Origin: Candidatus Thiobius zoothamnicola
GTDB taxonomy: Bacteria; Pseudomonadota; Gammaproteobacteria; Chromatiales; Chromatiaceae
Reading direction: 5' to 3'
DNA length: 64,000 bases
NCBI GenBank assembly: GCA_030826945.1
Contig: JAPQLC010000003.1
Coordinates: 204,566 to 268,565, forward strand
Below, piece after piece: positions 37,997 through 48,800 of this stretch. The first letter of the stretch is position 1. Every line of letters starts with the position of its first letter. A model generated the notes under the pieces. It searched no databases and was not told where the DNA came from. It saw only the letters and a program-made list of their open reading frames with translations. The translations under genes and the position numbers were made by a program.

Positions 37997-40927
37997 TCAC
38001 CTTGATTTTTTCCAGACCAAATAAACCGCCGGAATCACGAACAGCGACAACAAGGGCGCGGTGATCATGCCGCCGACCAGCGCAAACGGCAGGGTCGCCA
38101 TCACGATGAGGGCCTCGGTCATGTTGCGGAAGGTCAGGTACAGCAGGATAAAGATGATGCCGAGCGTGAAGGGTATGACCTGCGTCAGGCGTTTTTCCGC
38201 ACGCAGCATGTATTCGTACTGGCCGGACCAGGTGATCGAATAACCGGCGGGCAGTTTGACCTGTTCGCGCACCGCCTGTTGCGCCTGTTGGATGTAAGTG
38301 CCCAGATCGACGCCCTTGATATCAACAAACACCCAGCCGTTCAGCCGCGCATTCTCGCTTTTCAGCATCGGCGCGCCATCAGTGACTTCGATCCTGGCGA
38401 CCTGCCGCAGCGGAATCTGTGCGCCGGTCGGCGTGACCAGCGGCAGGTTTTGCAGGCCTTCGATAGTGTCCCGGAACGCAGATGGAAAGCGCACATTGAC
38501 CGGATAGCGCTCCAGCCCTTCGACCGTTTCGGTTACATTCACCCCGCCCACTGCCGCGCGGATCAGGTCATTGATATCCGCGATGTTCAGTCCATAGCGC
38601 GCCGCCGCGACCCGATCCGGCGTGATGTCCAGATAGCGCCCACCGGCCACGCGTTCGGAGTAGGCTGAACTGGTGCCTTCAACCTGTTGCACCACGCCTT
38701 CAATGTCCTTGCCGATCTGCTCAATGGTCGCCAGGTCACTGCCTGCTATCTTGATGCCGACCGGGGTTTTGATGCCGGTCGCCAGCATGTCGATGCGCGT
38801 TTTGATCGGCTGCACCCAGGCGTTGGTCACGCCGGGGAATTTCACCCTGTTATCCAGTTCTTCGATGATATCGTCCAGCGTCACTCCCGTGCGCCATTCG
38901 GCGCGGGGTTTGAGTGTGATCGAGGTCTCGATCATGGTCAGCGGCGCGGGATCGGTCGCGGTCTCGGCCCGCCCGATCTTGCCGAAGGTGCGCGCCACCT
39001 CGGGCACGCTGGCAATCAGCGCGTCGGTCTGTTGCAGCAGTTCCTGCGCCTTGCCGATCGACAGCCCCGGCAGTGTGGTCGGCATGTACATCAGATCGCC
39101 TTCGTCCAATTGCGGCATGAATTCAAAGCCGATGCCGCTGGCCAATTGCGCGATGCGTGGGCTATCCCGATGGTCGTGCCGCCATTGCTTGACGAAATCC
39201 GCACGCCATTGATCCGCGCCTTCCACCCCCGCCCATTGCAGCGGCGCATAGATCACGCCCACGCCGGACAGCGGAATCGCCGCCGACAGCAGGACAAAAA
39301 ACGCCAGGATCAGCGTGACATGGGGCAGGCGCATCACACCATTCAGCAGCGGCCGGTACAGCCAGATCAGCACCCGGCTGAGCGGATTGCTTTGCTCGGA
39401 AGGAATACGCCCGCGAATGAAATAGCCCATCATCACCGGCACCAGGGTGATCGACAGCGCGGCGGCCGCCGCCATGGCGAAGGTTTTGGTCAGCGCCAAG
39501 GGTGAAAACAGCCGTCCCTCCTGCGCCTCCAGGGTGAATACCGGCAAAAAGCTCAGCGTGATGATCAGCAGCGAGAAAAACAGCGCCGGGCCAACCTCGA
39601 TGGAGGCGGTGGTGACCAGCCGCCAGCGCTCGGCGTTATCCGGCGGGCGCTCGTGCTGGTGATTGAATTTTTCCAGATGTTTGTGCGCATTTTCGATCAT
39701 CACGATCGCTGCATCGACCATGGCGCCAATCGCAATCGCAATGCCGCCCAGCGACATAATGTTCGCATTGATGCCCTGCCAGCGCATGATGATGAAGGCG
39801 ATCAGGATACCGAGCGGCAAGGTGATGACCGCGACGAACGACGAGCGCAGATGAAACAGGAACAGCACGCACACCAGCGCGACCACGATCAGTTCTTCGA
39901 TCAGCTTGTGTTGCAGATTGTCCACCGCACGCAGGATCAGACTGGAGCGGTCATAGGTGGTGACGATCTCGACGCCTTCGGGCAGGCCCTGCTTCAGTTC
40001 ATCAAGCTTGTGCTTGACCCGTTCGATCACCTTGAGCGCATTTTCGCCCGAACGCATCACGATAATGCCGCCGGTCACCTCGCCCTCGCCATCCAGTTCG
40101 GCGATGCCGCGACGCATCTGCGGCCCAAGCTGCACCCAGCCCAGATCACGCAGCAGAATCGGCGTGCCGTTCGCGCTGACGCCGACCGGGATGGTCTCGA
40201 TCTGGCCGGTATTGGACAGATAACCGCGCGTGCGAATCATATATTCGGCCTCGGCCATTTCGATCACCGAGCCGCCGACCTCCTGATTGGCGCGGCGAAT
40301 CGCCTGTACGACCTTATTGAGCGGAATCTGGTAGGCGCGCAATCGATCCGGGTCCACCACCACCTGATACTGGCGCACCATGCCGCCGACCGTGGCCACC
40401 TCGGCGACGCCTTCGACCGTCTGCAATTCAAATTTCAGAAACCAGTCCTGCAGGCTGCGTAATTGCGCCAGGTCGTGCTGGCCGGTGCTGTCTTTGAGCG
40501 CGTATTGAAACACCCAGCCGACGCCGGTCGCATCCGGGCCGAGGCGTGGTTGCGCCTGATCCGGCAGTTGCGAGGCGGCCTGATTCAGGTATTCGAGCAC
40601 GCGCGAACGCGCCCAATATAAATCGGTACCGTCGGCAAAAATCACATACACATACGAATCGCCGAAAAACGAATAACCGCGCACCACCTTGGCGCCCGGC
40701 ACCGCCAGCATGGTGGTGGTAATCGGGTAGGTTACCTGTTCTTCGATCACGCGCGGCGATTGGCCCGGATAGCTGGTTTTGATGATCACCTGTACATCAG
40801 ACAGGTCAGGAATGGCGTCGAGCGGGGTTTGCTGCACCGATTGCCAGCCCCAGACGAACAGCATCAGACTGGCGAGCAGGATCAGAAAGCGGTTCTTGAT
40901 TGAACCTTCAATGATGGCTGTGAGCAT
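37997..40927 (-). CDS. cusA: CusA-type heavy-metal RND efflux pump, internally deleted
   Basis: Inner-membrane pump expected to export Cu(I)/Ag(I) with CusB and CusC. 976 residues: the N-terminal FLILLASLMLFVWGW helix, periplasmic metal-site methionines (MPQLDEGDLMYMP and APMLKSENAR), and the helix with GAMVDAAIVMIENAHKHL. Near residue 953 the sequence jumps from LPFALVGG to MITAPLLSLF, so about 105 residues present in E. coli CusA are missing, including the segments that carry E939 and K984 of the proton relay. Frame is kept. Probably inactive. Confidence 0.9.
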   Translation of the reverse strand: MLTAIIEGSIKNRFLILLASLMLFVWGWQSVQQTPLDAIPDLSDVQVIIKTSYPGQSPRVIEEQVTYPITTTMLAVPGAKVVRGYSFFGDSYVYVIFADGTDLYWARSRVLEYLNQAASQLPDQAQPRLGPDATGVGWVFQYALKDSTGQHDLAQLRSLQDWFLKFELQTVEGVAEVATVGGMVRQYQVVVDPDRLRAYQIPLNKVVQAIRRANQEVGGSVIEMAEAEYMIRTRGYLSNTGQIETIPVGVSANGTPILLRDLGWVQLGPQMRRGIAELDGEGEVTGGIIVMRSGENALKVIERVKHKLDELKQGLPEGVEIVTTYDRSSLILRAVDNLQHKLIEELIVVALVCVLFLFHLRSSFVAVITLPLGILIAFIIMRWQGINANIMSLGGIAIAIGAMVDAAIVMIENAHKHLEKFNHQHERPPDNAERWRLVTTASIEVGPALFFSLLIITLSFLPVFTLEAQEGRLFSPLALTKTFAMAAAAALSITLVPVMMGYFIRGRIPSEQSNPLSRVLIWLYRPLLNGVMRLPHVTLILAFFVLLSAAIPLSGVGVIYAPLQWAGVEGADQWRADFVKQWRHDHRDSPRIAQLASGIGFEFMPQLDEGDLMYMPTTLPGLSIGKAQELLQQTDALIASVPEVARTFGKIGRAETATDPAPLTMIETSITLKPRAEWRTGVTLDDIIEELDNRVKFPGVTNAWVQPIKTRIDMLATGIKTPVGIKIAGSDLATIEQIGKDIEGVVQQVEGTSSAYSERVAGGRYLDITPDRVAAARYGLNIADINDLIRAAVGGVNVTETVEGLERYPVNVRFPSAFRDTIEGLQNLPLVTPTGAQIPLRQVARIEVTDGAPMLKSENARLNGWVFVDIKGVDLGTYIQQAQQAVREQVKLPAGYSITWSGQYEYMLRAEKRLTQVIPFTLGIIFILLYLTFRNMTEALIVMATLPFALVGGMITAPLLSLFVIPAVYLVWKKSR

Positions 40928-40949
40928 GAATGGCGCATCGCATAATGGG

Positions 40950-41987
40950 TTAATTCAGCCAGCCTTTTTGTTCCAACACATCCACCGCCAGGCTGATCTG
41001 GCGGGGAGTGAATTGCAGCTTGCGCTTATTCCAGGCATGGACTTGATGGATAACATCCTCCACTGGGCGGGCCTGTTCATGTTGCATTACCCAGTGGACA
41101 CTGGCTAACAGTTCCAGTCCGAAGGGTGATTCAAACCCATTGATCAGCTGCGCCACTTGCCCGAAGCGCACTTTGGTTTCGGCATGTTCCTGCAGGAAAG
41201 CCTCAGCGTCCGCCATGGCTCCCGGCACAAGCTGGAGTCGCTTATGCGGCACGTCTCCGCCATCCGCGTAACCGGATATCAAATGTCCTTCAATGTCGTT
41301 CAGCACATGACGCAGATTTTCGGCATAGGGCCCATAGGGCGCCTTTTGATATTTCAGCCGCAGCGGTTCTCCTGCTTCCTGCATGAAATACATCAACTTA
41401 TGGACTTCCAATAGCGTCACAAACGGATCAAGTAATCCGGCAAGGTAGCGGTGTATCAATTCGACCAGAACCGCGCGGCCCGGGGTCATTTTTGGCACTG
41501 CCCGGTTGTGCACCATCTTTTCGGCGGCGGGAGCGCCTTGCGGTTCGAAAACGATAATCCGCACATCATCCATATCGGCAAAAACCTGTTCAACGCGTTG
41601 CTTTACCTCCGTCCATGCCAATCCACCCAGCCCGCTACCCAGTGGAGGTATCGCAATGGAATGAATACCGCGTTTGCGTATCTGTGTAACCAGATCCACA
41701 AGCCCCGATTCAATGTCTGTGATGCGACTCTTGCCACGCCAATGGCGTTTGGTGGGAAAATTAATGATATACCTGGGATTGGTTAACCCTTCCGTATCGT
41801 GGATAAACATGCGTCCCGGCTGTACCTCATCACGCTTACAGGCAACCGCATAGGCCTTGAAATTTTCCGGGAAGGCCCTCTTGAATTGGAGGGCAATGCC
41901 ACGCCCCATTACGCCAACGCAATTCACCGTATTGGTGATGGCTTCGGCATCTTCAGTGAGGATATTACCTGTCTTGTATTCAATCAT
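40950..41987 (-). CDS. darG: DarG antitoxin: macrodomain DNA ADP-ribosyl glycohydrolase
   Basis: Removes ADP-ribose from thymidine in DNA and binds DarT. 345 residues: an N-terminal macrodomain (residues 1-155) with TVNCVGVMGRGIALQFK, the catalytic lysine in NFPTKRHWRGKSR near residue 80 and IPPLGSGLGGL; then a C-terminal helical domain (about 180-345) as in full-length DarG, which blocks the toxin. Overlaps darT by 4 bases, the usual coupled order darT-darG. Confidence 0.92.
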   Translation of the reverse strand: MIEYKTGNILTEDAEAITNTVNCVGVMGRGIALQFKRAFPENFKAYAVACKRDEVQPGRMFIHDTEGLTNPRYIINFPTKRHWRGKSRITDIESGLVDLVTQIRKRGIHSIAIPPLGSGLGGLAWTEVKQRVEQVFADMDDVRIIVFEPQGAPAAEKMVHNRAVPKMTPGRAVLVELIHRYLAGLLDPFVTLLEVHKLMYFMQEAGEPLRLKYQKAPYGPYAENLRHVLNDIEGHLISGYADGGDVPHKRLQLVPGAMADAEAFLQEHAETKVRFGQVAQLINGFESPFGLELLASVHWVMQHEQARPVEDVIHQVHAWNKRKLQFTPRQISLAVDVLEQKGWLN

Positions 41988-42643
41988 TGCACTATCTCCT
42001 TGCCGTAATACCAGTCGGCCTTTATGGCTAATGGCGGTTTATGCGCGCTTGCAACCAACGCACGGGCCGCCAATTGGTAGGTTGTATTTGTTGAGACGCC
42101 AATACATTCGACCAATGCCCAAGGGAAACGGGTCTCAACAAGAAATTCAGCCTGTTTGCCGTTTTTGCAGGATGCCCAGTTTTTGGCTTGAACCGCCTCC
42201 CAGTCAATTTCACCCAACTGCGATAAATGGCAACGATCCTCAAAGAAACGGGAACCTGCATTCGAAAGTGTGAAGGCCCAGCGCCGATGATTCGCCTCCG
42301 CCCAGGCTACCGCTGCATGCAGGTCAAATTCCAGATGTACGATTGAATCCTGGCCTCCACGATAGGGAAGTTCAGGGTGATTGGCCTGATGAATCATATA
42401 AAGCATGATTGAGCGCGGGCAGAAATAAAAAGGCACGCATTGACCAACATACAATCCCGGATGGCTGTTCAGTGTGAGTTCGTTGAGCCGTCTTTCCTTG
42501 ATGGTACTCATCCCGATCGTGGTTCCCGCTCCACGATATTTGGCCATTTCGGCATCACACCACAAACCATTGCTCGCAATGATTGAAGGCAGGCGATCCA
42601 CATGGACAATGTGATAGATCTTTGGCTGGGTGGGAACGTTCAT
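41984..42643 (-). CDS. darT: DarT toxin: DNA ADP-ribosyltransferase
   Basis: Transfers ADP-ribose from NAD+ to thymidine in single-stranded DNA, blocking replication. 219 residues from ATG 42643 (AGAGAGA upstream). N-terminal IYHIVHVDRLPSIIASNGLWCDAEM is the NAD-binding start of the family; the conserved R in the RRLNEL segment and the catalytic glutamate in GKQAEFLVETRFP near residue 172 are present. Known as an anti-phage defence when paired with DarG. Inserted between cusB and cusA. Confidence 0.92.
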   Translation of the reverse strand: MNVPTQPKIYHIVHVDRLPSIIASNGLWCDAEMAKYRGAGTTIGMSTIKERRLNELTLNSHPGLYVGQCVPFYFCPRSIMLYMIHQANHPELPYRGGQDSIVHLEFDLHAAVAWAEANHRRWAFTLSNAGSRFFEDRCHLSQLGEIDWEAVQAKNWASCKNGKQAEFLVETRFPWALVECIGVSTNTTYQLAARALVASAHKPPLAIKADWYYGKEIVQ

Positions 42644-42704
42644 TGATCTCTCTGTTCCATGCAGTATAAGGTGATTGCCAAAAATACAATAACGACAGGT
42701 AGCA

Positions 42705-43940
42705 TCAATCAGCCTCCCCGAAACGCAGGAAGCTGGCCTGCAGGCTGCTTTCCGAATCAATCAAAAACTGGCCGGAGACCACGATCCGGTCACCCGCTGC
42801 CAGGCCGCTGCGGATTTCGATCCGGTCGCCGCTGTGCAGGCCGACTTTGACCGACACCGGCTGGAATTCGCCATCGCCGAGCGCCTTGATCACCACGCTG
42901 CGTTCGCCGGTACGGATTAGGGCCTCGCGCGGGATGCTGACCTCAGCATCATGCGGGCCGCCATAAATCACCGCCCTGGCCAGCATGTTCGGCTTGAGCG
43001 CGCCGTCCTGATTGGCGAAACGCAGACGCACCTTGAGCGCACGGGTTTGCGGGTCAAGCTCGGGGTAGATGTAATCGACCCGGCCTTCCCAGACCCGATC
43101 CGGGTACGCATCGACCTGGATTTCGGCCGCCTTGCCGGGTTCGACCCAACTCATCTGGTGCTCGAACACCTCCACGATCACCCACACCGAAGACAGGTCG
43201 GCGATGGTGAACTGGCGCAGGTTGGGCGTCACGAACATGCCTTCGCGGATATTCAGTCGGGTGACCACACCGCTGATTGGCGTATGCATCGGGATACGCC
43301 GCTGCACCTGGCCGGTACTTTGCAGGCGATCAATCAGGCTGCGCGGGATATCCAGCAGTTGCAGGCGTTTGGTCGCGGCCTGTTTGAGCGATCGCCCGGA
43401 GCCGGCGAACAGCTTGGAATCGCCGCGTTTGCGTGCGACCAGATATTCCTCCTGCGCCGCGACCGCCTCGGGTGAATACAGCGCCAGCAATGGCTGGCCG
43501 CGCTCGACCTTGTCGCCTTCGGCGCGCACATGGAGCTTTTCCACCCAACCTTCCACGCGCGAATGCACATGGTGCATACGGTCTTCGTCATAGCCGATAT
43601 AGCCGATGGTCCGGATGTATTTCCATAATCGCTTGGCCTCGGCAATTTGGGTGCGTACGCCCATGCTCTGGCGCGTTTGTGGCGAGATGGTCACAATTGG
43701 CGCTGCGCGGTTGGCGTTCGGATCGATTTCCTGCTCAACCAGGTCCATGCCGCAGATCGGACAGGTGCCCGGCTCATCCCTCACGATTTGTGGGTGCATC
43801 GGGCAGACATAAGTCGGGTCCAGGTGTTTTTTGGCGTGTTGCAGCGCGGTTTCCGGTGCTTGCTCCGGTTCTTGTTCGGGTTCTGGTGACGAGCAGGCCA
43901 GCAGCAACAGGCCCAGAACAATCATCATCAAGGCTTTCAT
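42705..43940 (-). CDS. cusB: CusB-type periplasmic adaptor of RND metal efflux
   Basis: Links pump and outer-membrane channel and hands over metal. 411 residues: a lipoprotein signal ([13 protein letters not shown]), a short heavy-metal binding domain [22 protein letters not shown], an alpha-helical hairpin (about 140-210) and beta-barrel domains with [11 protein letters not shown]. Ends normally at the SLQASFLRF region. Overlaps cusC by 4 bases; cusA, its usual next gene, is 1.8 kb away because darT-darG sits between. Confidence 0.93.
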   Translation of the reverse strand: MKALMMIVLGLLLLACSSPEPEQEPEQAPETALQHAKKHLDPTYVCPMHPQIVRDEPGTCPICGMDLVEQEIDPNANRAAPIVTISPQTRQSMGVRTQIAEAKRLWKYIRTIGYIGYDEDRMHHVHSRVEGWVEKLHVRAEGDKVERGQPLLALYSPEAVAAQEEYLVARKRGDSKLFAGSGRSLKQAATKRLQLLDIPRSLIDRLQSTGQVQRRIPMHTPISGVVTRLNIREGMFVTPNLRQFTIADLSSVWVIVEVFEHQMSWVEPGKAAEIQVDAYPDRVWEGRVDYIYPELDPQTRALKVRLRFANQDGALKPNMLARAVIYGGPHDAEVSIPREALIRTGERSVVIKALGDGEFQPVSVKVGLHSGDRIEIRSGLAAGDRIVVSGQFLIDSESSLQASFLRFGEAD

Positions 43941-45175
43941 TCGACATCTCCCGCGTTCAGGTACAGGAGTTCGATCACCTGACGCGCCAGTTCGGCACGT
44001 AAGGAAACCAATTTCTCGCGGCCCTGTATATCGCTTTCACGTAGTTTGAGCAGACTGTTCAGCGAGGCGTTGCCGGTCTCATACTCGCCGCCAACCACCT
44101 GGGTCATCTGGCCGATTTCGGGCAGGATGGCTTCCTCCCATTGCTGTAAACGAGTCAACAGATTGCGCGCATTACTGAGATAGGTCAGCCGTTGCGCCTG
44201 GAGTGCGCGGATGCGCTCATCGCGCGCGCTCAGGCTGGCCTTGTGCAAATGTTGCTGACGCGCCAGTTCGGCATCCTGCGCTTCGGTGGAAAACAATGGC
44301 AGATCAATATTGACGCCGACGCTGAGCACATCACTGCGTCCGTCGCGCAAACCGTAACGCGCATTCAGATCATATTCCGGTGCATAGGCCTGACGCGCCA
44401 AGTTCACCTGGTGGCGCTGGCTGCGGCTTTGCAGAGTCAGACGCTGGATTTCGGGATGCTGGCGCACATCACCGGACGGAATGCGTTGCAAATGCTCAGG
44501 CAATCTTGCTGGCCAGGCACGCGAAGCAGCATCGCCAATCCATTCGCGCAACCTGTGCCGGTGTTGTTGTAACTTACTGTCCTGTTCCGTGATGCGATCA
44601 GTCAGCACCGCCTGTTTCAGACGCAAGGCCAGTACATCTTCCTGGCCGCCTGCGCCGACCTCATACTGTGCGGTAACTATCGGCATTAACTCGGCATACA
44701 CTTCGTGCAAACCGTGCAATAAAGTGCGGCGTTGTTGCGCCTCGAACACGTTTACCCATTCACGGCGTACGCTTTTACGTAATTGATCGCGGCGGATTTG
44801 AATGTCCAGCAATCTGCTGTCGCCCTGCCTTTCTTCACGCAAGCGCTGGATATTCAAGGTATCGCCGCGCGGAAAACGTTGCGAGATGCCGATTACGCCC
44901 TGGGTTAACGGCTCGGCATCGAAATCGAAAGGCTGCTCCACGAGCAGGTTCAGCGCGGTCAGACTGATTTTGGGGTTTGGCAACTGCGATACACTGATCG
45001 CACGCTGCGCCTGCGCATTGTGCAACAGGTTGCGGCGCTGGAGTTCAATATCGTCGGCCAAGGCCAGCTTCTCCGCCTCGGCCAGATGCAATACGGACGA
45101 ATTCGCGGTAGCGGATTGGACAATCAACAAACTGGCGCAGATGCACCACAGAATGGAAAAAATGAAAGAATGCAT
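43937..45175 (-). CDS. cusC: CusC-type outer-membrane efflux channel
   Basis: TolC-family channel of the RND metal exporter. 412 residues: signal peptide (residues 1-24, [10 protein letters not shown]), then two copies of the OEP repeat rich in long helices, with [14 protein letters not shown] in the first and [19 protein letters not shown] in the second. First structural gene of the operon cusC-cusB. Confidence 0.92.
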   Translation of the reverse strand: MHSFIFSILWCICASLLIVQSATANSSVLHLAEAEKLALADDIELQRRNLLHNAQAQRAISVSQLPNPKISLTALNLLVEQPFDFDAEPLTQGVIGISQRFPRGDTLNIQRLREERQGDSRLLDIQIRRDQLRKSVRREWVNVFEAQQRRTLLHGLHEVYAELMPIVTAQYEVGAGGQEDVLALRLKQAVLTDRITEQDSKLQQHRHRLREWIGDAASRAWPARLPEHLQRIPSGDVRQHPEIQRLTLQSRSQRHQVNLARQAYAPEYDLNARYGLRDGRSDVLSVGVNIDLPLFSTEAQDAELARQQHLHKASLSARDERIRALQAQRLTYLSNARNLLTRLQQWEEAILPEIGQMTQVVGGEYETGNASLNSLLKLRESDIQGREKLVSLRAELARQVIELLYLNAGDVE

Positions 45176-45256
45176 GAAGAAACCTGCCTGATAGCTTGTC
45201 TGGTTCCCACGCAGAGCGTGGACGGAGTTATCCTGATAAGAATGAAATTGCCGGGA

Positions 45257-45571
45257 TCAGGCAGATCGGGGTGGGCGCAACAGGCCCGAGGGCAGGTCTT
45301 TTAAAATACCGGGGCGGTAAAAAATAACGAAACGCGCCGCTGGCATCGGGCGCAGATCAACAGGGGCATCGTTGAATGCCCACTGATTCAATAGTTGGCA
45401 GGTGCCATCGCAATCCTTATCTGTCTCCTGATCCGGCGCCGATTCTTGATCATGACAATGCACTACAGACGCATCGGTTTCTGTCATCATTGCGCAACAC
45501 GACAGCACTACCGAAATTCCCTGTACGGAAAAGCAGATTAACAGCAATAAGATAATCAGGCGTTGCAACAT
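45257..45571 (-). CDS. Small exported Cys/His/acidic protein before cusC
   Basis: About 104 residues from ATG 45571, unknown family. A hydrophobic signal-like start (LIILLLLICFSVQGISVVLSCC) is followed by a Cys-, His- and Asp-rich stretch, HCHDQESAPDQETDKDCDG. It lies 81 bp upstream of cusC on the same strand. Similar short secreted metal-rich proteins precede copper-resistance operons; a metal-binding role is inferred from position and composition. Confidence 0.6.
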   Translation of the reverse strand: MLQRLIILLLLICFSVQGISVVLSCCAMMTETDASVVHCHDQESAPDQETDKDCDGTCQLLNQWAFNDAPVDLRPMPAARFVIFYRPGILKDLPSGLLRPPRSA

Positions 45572-45838
45572 ATGGGGCAATTAGCTTGCGATAAGAGATT
45601 ATAGTGGAGTAATCATGGAGTACTGATTTTAACAGCGCATTCATACGCCCGGGAACCTCTGATTCAATTCGAAATATACCAATACTGCGCTTTTTTCTCC
45701 AAATCAATTGCATTCAATGGCCCGATATGGTGATCAAACAATTCACCCTGTGGATTGAGCGGGTAAACCTTGTAAGCTGATTGTGTCTCCACTCTGGGTA
45801 TGCGGCCACAAAGCGAGGAAAACCTTCATTTAGGCTTT

Positions 45839-48800
45839 TCACCCCACCCACTGCCGCGCATTGCGGAACAAGCGCATCCAGGGGCCGTCTTCGTTCCATG
45901 CATCGGGATGCCAGGCATTCTGCACGGTGCGGATCACCCGTTCCGGGTGTGGCATCATGATGGTCACACGGCCATCCGCGTTGCACAGCCCGGTGATGCC
46001 TTGTGGCGATCCATTCGGGTTGGCCGGGTAAGCGTCGGCGATGGCACCTTGGTTTTCGATATACCTCAGGGCGACGGCTGATTGCACCGCATTCAACGCC
46101 TGGGCATCGGCGAATTCGGTTCGGCCTTCGCCATGCGCCACCGCGATCGGCATTCGGCTGCCCGCCATGCCGTCGAGCAGGATGGAAGACGTGTCTTGCA
46201 CTTCGACCAGGGCAAAGCGCGCTTCGAATTGTTCAGATTGGTTACGCACGAAGTGCGGCCAGTGTTGCGCGCCCGGAATCAGTGATTTCAGATTGGATAG
46301 CATCTGGCAGCCGTTGCACACGCCCAGGGTAAAGGTGTCTTCACGCTCGAAGTAGGCCGCGAATTGTTCGCGTGCGCGCGGGTTGAACAGGATTGATTTG
46401 GCCCAGCCTTCGCCCGCGCCCAGCACGTCGCCATAGCTGAATCCGCCGCACGCGGCCAGGCCCTGGAAGCCGCTCAGTTCGGTTCGTCCGCTCAGTATGT
46501 CGGACATATGCACATCGACTGCCTCAAAACCGGCCTTGTGGAAGGCGGCGGCCATTTCGATCTGACCGTTGACGCCCTGCTCGCGCAGGATCGCCACGCG
46601 CGGTCGGCGGGTCTCGAAATAGGGCGCGGCGATATCGTCATCCGGGTCGAAAGTCAGGCTGGCGGACAGGCCCGGATCATCCTGCGCGATGCGGTCATAT
46701 TCTTGCTGCGCACATTCGGGGTTATCACGGATGGATTGCATCGCCAGCGTGGTTTCGGACCAGGCTTGTTGTAGCTCGGTACGTGATGCGTTGTAGATAG
46801 CACGCGCACCATGCCGGATGACGATCTGCTGATCATCACGCAGGTTGCCGATAATCTGCGATTCCTCGCCCAGCCCGGCTTGTTCAAGCGCGTTCAGCAC
46901 ATCGTCGGTGTCGGTATGGCGCACCTGGATCACCGCGCCCAGTTCTTCGTTGAACAGCACGGCCAAATCGTCTTGCGCGAGTCCGGCCAAGTCGATATCC
47001 AATCCGGTGCGCCCGGCGAAGGCCATTTCGCACAGGGTGACGAACAGGCCGCCATCCGAGCGGTCATGGTAGGCCAGCAGCAGTTCATCCTGGTTGAGTT
47101 GTTGGATGGCGTCGAAGCATGCTTTCAGTTTTTGCGCACTGAGCAGATCCGCGCCCTGAGCGCCGATTTGTTCATATACCTGGGCCAGTGCGCTTACACC
47201 CAGCCGGTTTCGGCCCGCGCCCAGGTCGATCAAAATCAAGTCCGTATCGCCCGGGTCGGTGCGTAATTGCGGGGTGAGTGTGCGGCGCACATCAGTGACC
47301 GGTGCAAAGGCCGAGATGATCAGGGACAAGGGCGCGGTCATGGCGCGCGTTTCGCCGTCTTGTTGCCAGACGGTGTGCATCGACATGGAGTCCTTGCCAA
47401 CCGGGATGGCTATCCCTAATGCCGGGCACAGTTCCATGCCAACCGTGCGTACCGTATCAAACAACGCGGCATCCTCACCTGGCTGGCCTGCCGCCGCCAT
47501 CCAGTTGGCCGACAGTTTGATGTCGCTGATCCGCTCAATGTTCGCTGCCGCGATATTGGTGATTGCTTCGCCAATCGCCATACGCCCGGCGGCGGGCGCA
47601 TCCAGCAGGGCCAGCGGGGTGCGTTCGCCCATACTCATCGCCTCGCCGGTATAACCCTGATGATCGCTGACAGTGACCGCAACATCGGCGACCGGCACCT
47701 GCCAGGGGCCGACCATCTGATCGCGCGCCACCATGCCGGTGATGGAACGGTCGCCGATGCTGATCAGGAAGGTCTTGTTTGCCACCGTCGGCAGGCGTAG
47801 TACGCGCGTGGCGGCGTCTGAAATATTGATGCCCGACCGATCAAAGTCCTCTTGCGGCGCTGCCTGATGGTTGACATCGCGCGTCATTTTGGGCGGCTTG
47901 CCGAGCAACATGGGCAACGGCATATCAATCGGCTGATTGTCGAAGTGTTCATCTTGCAGGCTCAGATGGTCTTGTTCGGTCGCGTGGCCGACCACTGCAT
48001 ACGGGCAACGTTCGCGCTGGCAGATCGCCTCGAAGTCGTCCAGGCGCGTCGCATCCACCGCCAACACGTAGCGTTCCTGCGCCTCGTTGCACCAGATTTG
48101 CATCGGCGACATGCCAGTATCGTCATTCGGCACCTTGCGTAATGCAAATTGCCCGCCCCGACCTCCATCATTCACCAGTTCAGGCAGCGCATTCGACAAG
48201 CCGCCTGCGCCCACATCATGAATAAACAAGATCGGGTTGTCGTCGCCTTGTTGCCAGCAGCGGTCGATCACTTCCTGGCAACGGCGTTGCATTTCCGGGT
48301 TGGCGCGCTGCACCGAGGCGAAGTCCAGGTCTGCACTTGAAGCGCCCGAGGCCATGGATGAGGCCGCACCACCGCCCAGGCCGATCAGCATCGCCGGGCC
48401 GCCCAGCACGATCAGCGGCGTATCGGTGGGGAATTCACCCTTTTGCACATGTTCGGCACGGATGTTGCCCAGGCCGCCCGCGAGCATGATCGGTTTGTGA
48501 TAGCCGCGCAGCCGCCCTGCGACCGATTGTTCGTAGGTGCGAAAAAAACCCAGCAGGTTGGGCCGACCAAATTCATTGTTGAATGCCGCCGCGCCAATCG
48601 GCCCTTCGAGCATGATATCAAGCGCCGAGACGATGCGTTCCGGCTTGCCATGATCCTGTTCCCAGGGTTGTGGGTAATCGGGCAAGCGCAGATCGGACAC
48701 CGCGAAGCCGCACAGCCCGGCCTTTGGCTTGGAGCCGGTGCCGGTCGCGCCTTCATCACGGATTTCGCCACCCGAGCCGGTCGCCGCGCCCGGATCGGGT

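Noticed and set aside
38687..40462. Several long plus-strand frames across cusA (for example 38687-39505 and 39653-40462)
   Set aside because: High GC leaves the antisense of cusA open; the predicted proteins are His/Arg/Asp-rich and low in hydrophobic residues, typical of shadows.
45664..45825. Minus-strand open frame of 53 codons ending KKAQYWYISN, between purL and the small cus-linked gene
   Set aside because: Reads like a gene end but has no start codon, no ribosome site and no family match; too short to call, could be a decayed gene.
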